This document shows, piece after piece, positions 1 to 8,225 of a stretch of DNA of 27,569 nt (the first letter of the stretch is position 1; every line of letters starts with the position of its first letter). Below the pieces are notes generated by a model. That model ran no database searches. It was given only the letters and a program-made list of their open reading frames with translations, and was not told the origin of the DNA. The translations under genes were made by a program, and so were the position numbers. The stretch covers positions 1 through 27,569 of the forward strand of contig CAZAKZ010000072.1 in the NCBI GenBank assembly GCA_964485695.1. The letters run 5' to 3'. Origin of the DNA: CAZAKZ01 sp964485695 (GTDB lineage: Bacteria; Planctomycetota; JAFGQW01).

Positions 1-54
1 ATTTTTATAGGGAGAATTCGGCCTCTCATCTGATTATGCAACAACAACTAGCTA

Positions 55-1062
55 CTATTCCTTCCCGTCCTCGGGTTTTTCCTTGTTCCCGGCCGGGTCT
101 TCCTTCTTGCAGATGGCCACCTCGGTCAAGTCCTCCAGCGTCCCCTTGCCATCGAAGTCGTACTCCCGGATGGATCCCTTGATCCGGACTTCTCCTGAGA
201 TCTTCGCGAACACAATGATGCGGTGTTCCAGGCTGTAGTAGTGCTCTCCCTTGAAGACGAGAATCATGGGCGGTTTTCTGTCCGGATTGGTTTCGAGGGA
301 AGCCTCGCTGGTGAGAACGGCGCATGGGATTTCCACGCTCTCTTTCCGGATGATCTCGTCGGTCAGACCCAGGAGGAGCAGCGGAGTGGCGTGGTCCCTC
401 TTCATCGTGGAGAAAGTGACCTTGCAGGTGCCGGAGAATGGATCGGCCGGGGCCCGGGCAAACAGGTTGTTGATGGCCTCCTTGGTCAGGGACCAGGATT
501 CTCCCACCCGCTTGATACCGGAAAACAGCAGCGGATCCGGATAGAGAAAGGTATGCTGGATCGTCTCGATGGCCCTGACGGCCGCCCCTCTGGGTTCGAT
601 CCACTTTCCTTCCGGGTGGTCCTCGTGCTCTTCCAGGACCTGGAATCTCATCTCCCCCTCTTTCCACGCCATGAGGATGTCGAGCTGGCTATAGGGCTGG
701 GGTTGCTGATCCTTCCAGGGCGTCAGCATCTTGTCGGTTTCGATCTCCTTGGTGGTGTCGGCCTTGTAGAAGTTCCTCGACACTAGAACCGGCCGGCCTC
801 CCCTTACCTCGCGGATACGATTCGAGGAGTCCTCCCGGTAGGTCAGTGTCTGCTTGAACTTCTGGATGCCGAGGTCTCCGGCATTCACCTCTCCGGTCAG
901 GGTCAGCTCCTGGGTCCGGTTCTTGAAGAACAGAAGATCCTCGGGGGGAGGTAAGGAGAAATCGACGGGATCATCGGGAGTTTCTGGCTGGAAGAGGCCG
1001 AGTCCGGCCGCACCGAGCGTGAGCAGGCAGATCAGGATCAGGCGTGGTGGATATCGGCGCAT
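55..1062 (-). CDS. Secreted protein, third member of a tandem paralog trio, function unknown
   Basis: A 335-residue protein. The N-terminus has basic residues followed by a hydrophobic stretch (about residues 7-24) that looks like a Sec signal peptide, with no clear lipobox, so it is probably exported. I do not recognise the family by name. It is a diverged paralog of the two genes upstream: it shares VDFS after the signal (residues 33-36), an LMAWKEGEMRFQVLEE-like block, an RVGESW motif, a CAVL motif and an HYYSLEHRI motif. The C-terminus is charged (Lys/Glu rich). The start is ATG with GGGGAG about 8 bases upstream. It lies 41 bases behind the middle paralog, so it is likely the last gene of a three-gene operon. 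It is the most divergent copy, with a longer middle region. The coding call is safe; the function is open. Confidence 0.85.
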   Translation of the reverse strand: MRRYPPRLILICLLTLGAAGLGLFQPETPDDPVDFSLPPPEDLLFFKNRTQELTLTGEVNAGDLGIQKFKQTLTYREDSSNRIREVRGGRPVLVSRNFYKADTTKEIETDKMLTPWKDQQPQPYSQLDILMAWKEGEMRFQVLEEHEDHPEGKWIEPRGAAVRAIETIQHTFLYPDPLLFSGIKRVGESWSLTKEAINNLFARAPADPFSGTCKVTFSTMKRDHATPLLLLGLTDEIIRKESVEIPCAVLTSEASLETNPDRKPPMILVFKGEHYYSLEHRIIVFAKISGEVRIKGSIREYDFDGKGTLEDLTEVAICKKEDPAGNKEKPEDGKE

Positions 1063-1103
1063 GACGACGCACTCCCCTTCCCGATGCGGAGGAACGACTT
1101 CCG

Positions 1104-2165
1104 TTACTTCTTGGGCTTCTCGAGTTTCTCGAGTTTCTCGGGGGGCTCCTTGCCGGACTCGAGGACCTTGACCCTGGAAGTGGACCGGATGGTACCCTTC
1201 AGGTCCAGCGCCACGAGGCTGTCCCCCTGCACCGCGTCTCCCTTGGAGGTCATGGTGCCGGAGGCTTCCAGGGCGACCAGAATTCGGTGCCCGAGATTGT
1301 AGTGGCAGCGGCCCTCCATATGAAAGGCAAATCCGGGATGGTTGGGAAGGGAAGTCTTGATCCGGAGGCGAAATTTCAGGACGGCGCAGGCCTCCCCCTG
1401 GTGGTCTTCGAAGCCGGTGAAGGTGAATCCACAGGAGCTCAACATGCGAGCATCGGCCTGTTTCTGGTCAAAGCCGTCGCGAAAGAAGTTCCTGAGCACT
1501 TCCGGCGGGATGTCCCTGGTTTCTCCCACTTTCATCACCGCGGCAGGCAGGGGCAGAACGGGCTGGAGGAGCTTCCGGGACGAGAGGCTCTTCACATAGG
1601 CAGGGCCCGCCGGTTTCCAGGCGTCTCCCTCCCGCACCTCCAGGGTGCGTTTCCCATCCTTCCAGGTCGCCCGCAGGTGCTTTCCGGACAGAGGGTGTTC
1701 AAAGACTTTTTCCCGGACCTCGGCCTCCTCATTTTTTTTCTTTGCAGGGTCCTCAGGTTCTTTCTCCTCAGGGGCACGGTTTGAACAACACCCCGTCCCG
1801 CGAACCCGTGTGGTGTACTTCTCATATTTTCGAGTGAGGGCGGATACCCGTCCCTTCTTCACCTCCAGGACCTTCTGGATGAGCTCGAGCCGGGCATCGA
1901 GGTCCTGGGTAATCTTCTGGGGAGTCTGGCCCTCCAGGGTGCAGGTGCCCGTGACGCGGTAGGTTCCGGTTTCCACCAGCCGGAACTTCAGACCCGGGGC
2001 CGGGGCCTGGGAGAAGTCGACCCGATCCGGGAATTTGGGTCTGGATTCCGTCCGTCTCTGCAAGACAAACCTCGGGTCGTCGGTCGCCCGGGGTTGTGAG
2101 GGCCCCGTGAAGAGCGCGACCGCCAGGCAGAGCCCCAGGGCCGGAAACAGAAATGCGCGGATCAT
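1104..2165 (-). CDS. Secreted protein, second member of the tandem paralog trio, function unknown
   Basis: A 353-residue protein with an N-terminal hydrophobic signal segment (about residues 3-20) and then VDFS (49-52) and GLKF, as in its neighbour at 2269-3177. Shared blocks follow in the same order: HLRATW, LEV, KLLQP with LPLP, KVGET, CAVLKF and HYNLGHRI. Features special to this copy are a Cys-Cys pair followed by a Lys/Glu-rich insertion near the middle, and a C-terminal LEK tripeptide repeated in tandem, encoded by a 9-base repeat at about 1117-1140. The start is ATG with GAGGAAG 7 bases upstream. The gap to the upstream paralog is 103 bases and holds a perfect 12-base palindrome (2236-2247), so partly independent expression is possible. 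No catalytic motif is visible. A structural or binding role outside the cytoplasm is an inference from the signal peptide only. Confidence 0.85.
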   Translation of the reverse strand: MIRAFLFPALGLCLAVALFTGPSQPRATDDPRFVLQRRTESRPKFPDRVDFSQAPAPGLKFRLVETGTYRVTGTCTLEGQTPQKITQDLDARLELIQKVLEVKKGRVSALTRKYEKYTTRVRGTGCCSNRAPEEKEPEDPAKKKNEEAEVREKVFEHPLSGKHLRATWKDGKRTLEVREGDAWKPAGPAYVKSLSSRKLLQPVLPLPAAVMKVGETRDIPPEVLRNFFRDGFDQKQADARMLSSCGFTFTGFEDHQGEACAVLKFRLRIKTSLPNHPGFAFHMEGRCHYNLGHRILVALEASGTMTSKGDAVQGDSLVALDLKGTIRSTSRVKVLESGKEPPEKLEKLEKPKK

Positions 2166-2268
2166 GAAGATACTTCCTCGGAAGAACCACCATCGTCTGG
2201 TCGTTCATACCGGAACGGATCGGGTTTGTTGGATCGAATCTAGATTCCGTGACCGTCCGGATATTCTC

Positions 2269-3177
2269 TCATTGGGCGTCGAGAACCTTGACCTTGACCT
2301 CCAGATCGAGGGGGCCCGTCAGGTCCATGGAGATGGCCTGGCCCATCTGCTCCATCTCGCCCTCCACCATCACGGAGCCCTTTCCCTTCATGCCGTAGAA
2401 GATCTTGTGATCGAGGCTGTAGTGGATGGCACCTGACATGGTGATCTTGGGGCTGGGATTATCGCCCATGGTCATGGACAGATTGAATTTGAACTTGACG
2501 ACCGCGCATTTCACGCCCTTGATCTCGGTGATCTCGGCCAACTCGAAATCGGCGGTTCCTTCGACGTCAGCCTCCCCTTCCTCCATGGACTTGACCGAAT
2601 CGGCGAAGTAGCTCTTCAACTCCTCCCCCGACATCTTCCAGGTATCTCCCACCTTCTTTTCCCCCTTGGGCAAGGGGATCTTGGGCTGGAGGATCTTCTT
2701 GGCGCTGAGGTGCGACTTGATATCGTCTTCGGCCGCTTTCCAGGTGTCTTCTTCCTTGACCTCGAGGGTGAATTCGTCGTCGTCATTCCATTTCGCCCGG
2801 AGGTGTTTCCAGGCCAGAGGATTCGGCACTTCCTGCTCCATCGGCTCGGACATCATGTCATTTTCGACCACCATCTTCTGGACGACGTCCTCGTACTCGC
2901 GCTCGATCTCCAGGATCTTTCCGTCCTTCACCTTGACGATGGTCTGGGCGTAGATTTCCTTGCCGGACATGGTCTGGGTCATCGAGATTTCCTGTTCACC
3001 CGCGGTGACGGTGCCCTCCATCTTGAATTTCATGGATTCGGTCACCTTGAACTTGAGTCCCTGGTCCGGGATCTTGGAGAAATCCACGGTCTCGGCCGGG
3101 AAGGTGAAGGCGAGGCTCAGGAGGACGAGACCGAGGGCAAGTCCTCCGAGGCAGGTGCGGGTCGTGATTCTGGTCAT
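2269..3177 (-). CDS. Secreted protein, first member of the tandem paralog trio, function unknown
   Basis: A 302-residue protein. The ATG at 3177 is chosen because it gives a clean signal peptide (basic MTRITTR, hydrophobic core to about residue 25, then FPAET). A longer reading from a GTG at 3222 would bury the signal. The mature part starts with VDFS (31-34) and GLKF. It then has HLRAKW (125-130), a KVGDTW motif (175-180), CAVVKFKF (224-231) and HYSLDHKI (252-259), and ends in a segment rich in Met and Gly. The sequence is acidic and rich in beta-prone alternating residues. It is closest to the gene at 1104-2165. A sigma-70-like promoter at 3241-3269 places it first in the operon. No enzyme motif is seen and I cannot name the family. 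Confidence 0.85.
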   Translation of the reverse strand: MTRITTRTCLGGLALGLVLLSLAFTFPAETVDFSKIPDQGLKFKVTESMKFKMEGTVTAGEQEISMTQTMSGKEIYAQTIVKVKDGKILEIEREYEDVVQKMVVENDMMSEPMEQEVPNPLAWKHLRAKWNDDDEFTLEVKEEDTWKAAEDDIKSHLSAKKILQPKIPLPKGEKKVGDTWKMSGEELKSYFADSVKSMEEGEADVEGTADFELAEITEIKGVKCAVVKFKFNLSMTMGDNPSPKITMSGAIHYSLDHKIFYGMKGKGSVMVEGEMEQMGQAISMDLTGPLDLEVKVKVLDAQ

Positions 3178-3240
3178 GGCGAGATTGACTCCAAACGAGG
3201 GGTAATACGGTCGTAACTGCACATTTTCCGGGTCAGCCGA

Positions 3241-3269
3241 ATGGTAGTCGGCCGGGCCACGTTGGTCAA
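3241..3269 (-). promoter_or_regulatory. Sigma-70-like promoter of the secreted paralog operon
   Basis: On the minus strand a -35 box TTGACC (3264-3269) is followed after exactly 17 bases by TACCAT (3241-3246), a partial -10 box. Transcription would start near 3234, leaving a leader of about 57 bases before the ATG at 3177. The placement between the trkA stop and the first paralog is right for a promoter. It was found by eye and is not tested. Confidence 0.45.
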
Positions 3270-3330
3270 TCAGGGGTTTTCCAGCTTCTGGGGTGCGTAC
3301 CCCGAAGGGTGGCTAATCCACAGGCTGCAG

Positions 3331-4674
3331 TCAAGAAAACAGCTTCTCCACCGTGGGGATGGCTTCGGGCAGGGCGAACACCACCACCCGGTCCTGGCTG
3401 TGAAGCACGCTGTCGCCGGCGGCGATCTCGGGATCTCCGTTCCGGATGATGCTGCCGATGATGGCGCTGCGGGGGAAATCCAGGCTCCGGAGCGGCTTCC
3501 CCAGGATCGGGAGGCCCTCGTTGGCCTTGAACTCGAGGACCTCGGAGTCGTTGCCCTCCACCTTGGCCATGGACAGAATGTCGCCGCGCCGGACGAACCG
3601 GAGAATGGCGATGGCCGCGGCCACCCGGGCGCTGATGCAACGGTCGATGCCCAGGGACGTCACCATGGGCGTGTAGGACGGTTTATTCACGAGGGTGATG
3701 ACGCGCCGGGCCCCGTGGTGCTTGGCCAGGAGCGAGGTGAGAATATTGAGCTCGTCGTTTTCCGTCACCCCCAGGAACACGTCACAGTTCTCGATCCCCT
3801 CTGCCTTGAGGGGATCGATGTCGGTGCCGTCCGTGCGGAGTACGAGGGACCGTTTCAGCCGCCCTTCCAGGGCATCGCACCGGTCCCTGTCGCCGTCGAA
3901 CACCTTCACCCGGTAGTGGCCCTCCAGGCGGGCCGCAATGGCCTCACCGAGGCGGTTGGCGCCGTGGATGAAGATGTTTCTTTCCTTGCGTGTCTTCTGG
4001 GCGAAGAGGGGCTGGATGGCCGGCAGGGACCGTGCGGCCACGATGAAGTAGACAGAATCTTCGGGCTGGATCCTGTCGTTTCCCCGGGGGATCAAGGTTC
4101 GATCTCCCCGGGTAATGGCGGTGATGACGAACCGGTTGGATCCACGCTTTTGCCCGAGATCTTTCAGCGTGAGGCCACAGAGAGGGGTGCTTTCCTCCAC
4201 CTTGAATCCGAAAAAGAGCACCTTGCCCTCGGCGAATTCCGCCACGTCGAAGGCGCCCGGAAGCCGGGTCACCATGTTCCGGATATCCCGGGCCACCACC
4301 TCCTCCGGATTGATGATGAGATCGATGCCCAGCTCCTCCTTCTTGATCTTGGCCTGGTGGTCGTTGTACTCCGGGCTCTTCAACCGGGCGATGACGGTGG
4401 GGACCTTGTACTTGCTGGCCAGCAGACATGCAATGAGGTTCACCTCGTCCGAGTCGGTGACCGAGATGAAGAGGTCCTGGCCGGTAATATTGGCGGACTC
4501 GAGGACGCGGGTGCTGGCGCCGTTGCCCAGAACGGTCATGGCGTTCAGCCGCTCCTGGATCAACTGGTGATTTTCGTCATCGTTCTCGATGACCGTGACC
4601 TGATGCCCCTCCTGGGTCAGGCTTTTCGCAATGTCGAAGCCGACGGCGCCGGCTCCGATGATCAATACTTTCAT
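3331..4674 (-). CDS. trkA: Trk system potassium uptake regulatory protein TrkA
   Basis: A 447-residue peripheral cytoplasmic subunit that binds NAD(H) and gates TrkH/TrkG potassium channels. It has two RCK modules in tandem. The first opens with a Rossmann motif at the very N-terminus (VLIIGAGAVG) and an acidic strand end (VIENDDE). The second begins around NIFIHGANRLG with the same fold. Each is followed by a TrkA-C type domain, for example the stretch with FKVEES and GDRTLIPRGNDRIQPEDSVY and the C-terminal one ending near DRVVVFALPEAI. The length fits full TrkA (about 450-460). The ATG at 4674 starts directly on the Rossmann strand; an upstream in-frame extension to 4800 reads as non-coding. 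No trkH/trkG partner lies in this window, so the channel must be encoded elsewhere. It is transcribed away from the aminotransferase gene. Confidence 0.93.
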   Translation of the reverse strand: MKVLIIGAGAVGFDIAKSLTQEGHQVTVIENDDENHQLIQERLNAMTVLGNGASTRVLESANITGQDLFISVTDSDEVNLIACLLASKYKVPTVIARLKSPEYNDHQAKIKKEELGIDLIINPEEVVARDIRNMVTRLPGAFDVAEFAEGKVLFFGFKVEESTPLCGLTLKDLGQKRGSNRFVITAITRGDRTLIPRGNDRIQPEDSVYFIVAARSLPAIQPLFAQKTRKERNIFIHGANRLGEAIAARLEGHYRVKVFDGDRDRCDALEGRLKRSLVLRTDGTDIDPLKAEGIENCDVFLGVTENDELNILTSLLAKHHGARRVITLVNKPSYTPMVTSLGIDRCISARVAAAIAILRFVRRGDILSMAKVEGNDSEVLEFKANEGLPILGKPLRSLDFPRSAIIGSIIRNGDPEIAAGDSVLHSQDRVVVFALPEAIPTVEKLFS

Positions 4675-4836
4675 GGGCTTCTCACCGTGTGGGAACGACA
4701 CACCAGAACATGTCGTCGTGGACACACCCCATTTTGACCGATTTGCGGTGCAGGACCAGGATTCTGGGTGGAAATTCGTTCCGCGGCCGGGGCGACCCAT
4801 CGGATTCCAGAGTCAGCTGAACAGGAGTCCCGGACT

Positions 4837-4860
4837 TCCGGAGGCGTCCTCGCCTCCGGA
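4837..4860. repeat. Perfect 10-bp inverted repeat in the trkA/aminotransferase divergent region
   Basis: TCCGGAGGCG, a 4-base TCCT loop, then CGCCTCCGGA: a perfect GC-rich hairpin. It lies between trkA (minus) and the aminotransferase gene (plus), upstream of both starts, so it is not an end-of-gene terminator for either. It could be an operator, or part of the leader of the plus-strand transcript. The rest of 4675-4953 shows only a weak TTGACC / CAGGAT promoter-like pair at 4734-4762 (plus). Confidence 0.4.
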
Positions 4861-4953
4861 TCCTGGCGGCGGTCTCCCTTTCAGGATCTCATTTCGTTAC
4901 CATGGTCCGGTTCCGCTGCCGGCCCCGGGCCCCCGGGGAGGAAAGGATCCGAG

Positions 4954-6135
4954 ATGAAACCGCCCTTGAAGCGCGCCCTCGTACCCTTCGGAGAGTCGAT
5001 CTTCACGCCCATGTCCCGACTGGCCCACCAGGCCGGGGCCGTCAACCTCGGCCAGGGATTCCCCGATTTCGACGGGCCCGATATCATCGTGGACGCCGCC
5101 CTGGAGGCCATGCGAACCGGCCAGAACCAGTACGCCCCCAGCCACGGTGTGGCGCGGCTACGCCACGCTATTGCCGCCAAGGTGAGGCGGTTCAACGGCC
5201 TCGTGTTCGACGCGGAAGCCGAGGTGACGGTGTTCTCGGGCGCCACCGAGGCGATCTTCTCGAGCATCATGGCCCTGGTGGAGGCCGGCGAGGAGGTGGT
5301 GGTGTTCGAGCCCTACTACGACAGCTACCCGGCCTGCGCGGCCATGGCCGGCGGAAGGTGCCGATTCGTCCCCCTCGAGTTCCCGGACTTTGCACTGGAA
5401 GGTGCGAGGCTGGAGGAGGCACTGAATGAAAGGACCAAGCTCATCGTCCTCAACACGCCCATGAATCCGAGCGGCAAGGTATTCACCCGCGAGGAACTGG
5501 AAGTGGTGGCGGACCTGGCAATAAAGCACGACGCCTACGTCCTCAGCGACGAGGTCTACGAACACCTCACCTTCGACGGCGCCGACCACGTTCCCATCGC
5601 CAGCCTGCCCGGAATGCGCGAGAGGACGGTGACCGTCTCCTCCACGGGGAAGACGTTTTCCATGACCGGATGGAAGGTGGGCTGGGCCCTGGCGCCCCCC
5701 CCGCTCTCCCGGGCGGTTCGTGCTTCCCACCAGTTCGTGACCTACTCCACGGCCACCCCCCTCCAGCACGCCATGGCCGTGGCCCTCGAGCAAGCGGACG
5801 ACTACTACGACGCGTTCCGGGACGATTACCTGGAGCGCCGGGACCTCCTTCTCGAGGTTCTCCGGGAGGCGGGATTCAACGTGCTCACGCCACGCGGCAC
5901 CTACTTTGCGCTGGCGGATATTACCCCCTTCGGCTTCGATGACGACCGGGTATTCTGCGAGCACATGATACGAAGCGTGGGCGTGGCGGCCATTCCCCCA
6001 TCCTATTTCTACCACCAGCGCCGGGCCGGAAAGAACCTCGCACGGTTCGCCTTCTGCAAGACGAAGGAGGCGATTATAGAGGCCGGGAAACGCCTGAAAG
6101 ACCTGAAGAACCACCTGGGAACTGAAACGCAATGA
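4954..6135 (+). CDS. PLP-dependent class I/II aminotransferase (kynurenine/methionine aminotransferase-like)
   Basis: A 393-residue fold-type I aminotransferase, cytoplasmic. The N-terminus has NLGQGFPDFDGP (31-42), typical of the kynurenine aminotransferase / YbdL methionine aminotransferase branch. FSGATEA (94-100) binds the PLP phosphate. NTPMNPSGK (167-175) supplies the Asn that contacts the PLP ring oxygen, and SDEVYEH (198-204) the Asp and Tyr. SSTGKTFSMTGWKVGW carries the Schiff-base lysine at K233. The family moves amino groups from kynurenine, glutamine, methionine or aromatic amino acids to 2-oxo acids; the exact substrate cannot be read from sequence. The ATG at 4954 is preceded by GGGGAGGAAAGG about 10 bases upstream and matches the usual family N-terminus. 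The stop overlaps the start of the YceH gene (ATGA), so the two are co-translated. Confidence 0.92.
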   Translation: MKPPLKRALVPFGESIFTPMSRLAHQAGAVNLGQGFPDFDGPDIIVDAALEAMRTGQNQYAPSHGVARLRHAIAAKVRRFNGLVFDAEAEVTVFSGATEAIFSSIMALVEAGEEVVVFEPYYDSYPACAAMAGGRCRFVPLEFPDFALEGARLEEALNERTKLIVLNTPMNPSGKVFTREELEVVADLAIKHDAYVLSDEVYEHLTFDGADHVPIASLPGMRERTVTVSSTGKTFSMTGWKVGWALAPPPLSRAVRASHQFVTYSTATPLQHAMAVALEQADDYYDAFRDDYLERRDLLLEVLREAGFNVLTPRGTYFALADITPFGFDDDRVFCEHMIRSVGVAAIPPSYFYHQRRAGKNLARFAFCKTKEAIIEAGKRLKDLKNHLGTETQ

Positions 6136-6860
6136 ATGACTCCGAGGAGAAGAATGAAGCCAGGGATCCTCGTTTCGACCCGACGGAGCAAAGGATCCTC
6201 GGCACCCTGATCGAGAAGGCGCTGGCCACGCCGGAAGCCTATCCCCTCACCTTGAGCGCCCTGGTGAACGGGTGCAACCAGAAGTCGAACCGGAATCCCG
6301 TGACGGCGCTTCAGGCCTTCGAGGTCGAGGGCGCCCTTCGGGCCCTCCAGCTCGGAGGTTGGGTGAAGACCGTGGACCGCCACGGCGGCCGTACGCCGCG
6401 CTACGGCCACCGGATCGGTGAGGTGCTGGGGCTGGGCCGGCCGGAGCTGTCCCTTCTGTCCGAGGTGCTGCTACGCGGCCCCCAGACCGTGAACGAGCTT
6501 GTTCGACGTATCACGCGCATGGGCCAGACCCTCACCCGGGACCAGGTGGAGGCGTGTCTCCGGGACTATTCGTCGGGCGAGACGCTGCTGTTTACATTGC
6601 TTCCGCGGCAGCCCGGAGAACGATACCCCAGGTGGCGCCACGTCCTGACCCGGGATGAACCTGAGGAGGGCTCCCCCTCTGCGGAGGTCCCGTCGGCCCC
6701 GCCGGTTCGAACCCGGGCTGGAGGGGATCTTCTGGAGCGGCTGGAGAAGCTGGAGGCCCGGGTGGCCAAACTGGAGTCGGCCCTCGAGGCATCCGGGGAC
6801 TTTTCGCAGGGAGAAGGAGGCCCGGACAGAGAAGAAGGCGGGTGGCTGCCTGTGGATTGA
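6132..6860 (+). CDS. yceH: YceH family (DUF480) winged-helix protein
   Basis: A 242-residue protein. The N-terminal signature EQRILGTLIEKALATPE with LVNGCNQKSNRNPV is diagnostic of the YceH/DUF480 family, which folds as two winged-helix domains. The second domain follows at about residues 95-170 (PELSLLSEVLLRGPQTVNEL). After a low-complexity Pro/Ser/Glu linker the C-terminus has a short coiled coil (LLERLEKLEARVAKLESAL), as in other YceH proteins. The biochemical role is not established; DNA binding is suggested by the fold. The start codon overlaps the aminotransferase stop (ATGA), indicating translational coupling. The gene converges on the hydrolase-like gene at 6873 with only 12 bases between stops. 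Confidence 0.92.
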   Translation: MNDSEEKNEARDPRFDPTEQRILGTLIEKALATPEAYPLTLSALVNGCNQKSNRNPVTALQAFEVEGALRALQLGGWVKTVDRHGGRTPRYGHRIGEVLGLGRPELSLLSEVLLRGPQTVNELVRRITRMGQTLTRDQVEACLRDYSSGETLLFTLLPRQPGERYPRWRHVLTRDEPEEGSPSAEVPSAPPVRTRAGGDLLERLEKLEARVAKLESALEASGDFSQGEGGPDREEGGWLPVD

Positions 6861-6885
6861 GGGTACGGCGACTCAATCCAGGGGC
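6848..6885. terminator. Hairpin across the convergent stop codons of yceH and the hydrolase-like gene
   Basis: TGGATTGAG (6853-6861) pairs perfectly with CTCAATCCA (6872-6880) around a 10-base loop. The stem extends outward with one mismatch to GCC/GGC ends. It spans both stop codons and could serve both strands as a bidirectional terminator, but there is no run of T on either side, so the call is tentative. Confidence 0.4.
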
Positions 6886-8225
6886 GGGACGTCGATACGG
6901 ACGGACCAGGGATAGACGTCCGACCAGTCTCCCGACCGGTCCACGGCGCGAAGCAAGCGGGCCAGGCTTCTCGAAGGCTGGCCGTGAAACAGGATCCGGC
7001 GGTTCACGGTAAGGGTCACCGGGCGGTCCAGGTCGAGGAGCACGTCGTTCAGGTTGACTTCCAGGCCCCGGATCCGGTGGGACGTGATCTCCACGAGGTT
7101 CCGTTCCCGGTCCAGGTAGGCCTGGAAGTTGGGCAGGTCGGACTTGTCCAGCGAGTCCTCCTCGTCCAGGGACTTCACCCAGTAGCTCCGCCTCGTGCGA
7201 GGGTCCTTCACGCTCCAGTCGATGGACCGGGGATAGGGGTTTCTCCATTTCCATTTCAGGAAGTGGAGAACCGGTCCGGCCATGGCGTCGGCCGCCATGT
7301 GCAAGGTCGTCACGTCGAGATGGGGATCCAGATCCTCGTGGAAGACGTTGTACCTCGTCGTCCCCTGGATGGCGATCTTGAAGGCGCCGTAATCCTCGCT
7401 CTCGGGCCACATGTGGAGCATGTAGAAAAAAAGCACGTTGAGGTTGCCGAGATCCCGGTAGCGGAAACGGGGCTTTCCGGCGGCTCCATCCGCCTGGGCC
7501 TGTACGGGCGGTGGCGGTCCCCCGCGGATGATGAGGCCGGCAAAGTGATAGGCGAAGCTGGAGGCCACCTTCCAGGCCTCGGTGCCGCCCTCGCCGGCGC
7601 CGTCCAGGAAGATGCGGTTCCGGTCGATGTTGAACTCCTGGAAGATGGGATCTCCCACCATGTCGTAGATCAGGGACTTCAGATAACGGCGGTCGGACCA
7701 TCGGGGTCGGCCCTTTCCGGGCCAGTCCGGGGCGAAGACGATGGCCGATTCACGAAGGTCGGGACGGCTCCACAGGGCCTCGATGTAGGCCCTGCCGTTC
7801 ATGGAATCGGCAGGGTGCAGGCAGATCACGAGGGGCCAGGCCCGGCGGGGATCGTACGAGGCGGGGACCTGGAGGTGATAGCCCTGGAAGGACCGGGAGA
7901 TCAGTCGGCCCTTGAGGTCGTCCTGGGGCGGAAAGGCCTGGCGACTCCGGAGGATCGACCACCAGCCGAAAACGCGTTTCATGGGATCCCGGCCCTGGTC
8001 GCGGAGGTCCTGGACGCAGGCGTGGACGGCCTTGAGCTTCCCTCGTTGCGCCTCCACGCCGACCACGGTCTTCCACGATGGGCTCTGCGTTTTCCGCGTT
8101 TCCCGCAGCAATCCCGCCAGGCGGTCCACGTCCGCCCGGGTCATGTCGACGGGAGTGGACTGGAACAGCACGGCGGGCACCATCACCCGCAGGAGGAACA
8201 CCAGTGCAGCCAGGGATGTGCTCAC
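6873..8225 (-). CDS. Secreted alpha/beta-hydrolase-fold protein (PHB depolymerase-like) lacking the nucleophile serine
   Basis: A 450-residue protein starting at GTG 8225, which overlaps the stop of the upstream oxidoreductase gene (GTGA), so it is translationally coupled. A hydrophobic stretch at about residues 5-21 looks like a signal peptide. Residues 110-260 resemble the esterase / PHB depolymerase fold: WPLVICLHP (130-138) at the oxyanion strand, then FNIDRNRIFLDG leading to the nucleophile elbow. There the expected G-x-S-x-G reads GAGEGG (209-214), with Gly211 where the catalytic Ser should be. The C-terminal 100 residues (after about 350) form a separate beta-rich region with LEVNLNDVLLDLDRPVTLTVN, seen in other secreted esterase-like proteins. 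Without the serine it is probably not an esterase; a binding or accessory role for the neighbouring dehydrogenase is inference. Longer in-frame readings toward 9137 lie inside the oxidoreductase gene and are not used. Confidence 0.8.
   Translation of the reverse strand: MSTSLAALVFLLRVMVPAVLFQSTPVDMTRADVDRLAGLLRETRKTQSPSWKTVVGVEAQRGKLKAVHACVQDLRDQGRDPMKRVFGWWSILRSRQAFPPQDDLKGRLISRSFQGYHLQVPASYDPRRAWPLVICLHPADSMNGRAYIEALWSRPDLRESAIVFAPDWPGKGRPRWSDRRYLKSLIYDMVGDPIFQEFNIDRNRIFLDGAGEGGTEAWKVASSFAYHFAGLIIRGGPPPPVQAQADGAAGKPRFRYRDLGNLNVLFFYMLHMWPESEDYGAFKIAIQGTTRYNVFHEDLDPHLDVTTLHMAADAMAGPVLHFLKWKWRNPYPRSIDWSVKDPRTRRSYWVKSLDEEDSLDKSDLPNFQAYLDRERNLVEITSHRIRGLEVNLNDVLLDLDRPVTLTVNRRILFHGQPSRSLARLLRAVDRSGDWSDVYPWSVRIDVPPLD

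Noticed and set aside
3241..4737. 498-codon open frame on the plus strand opposite trkA
   Set aside because: Antisense shadow with no signal, domain or ribosome-binding site.
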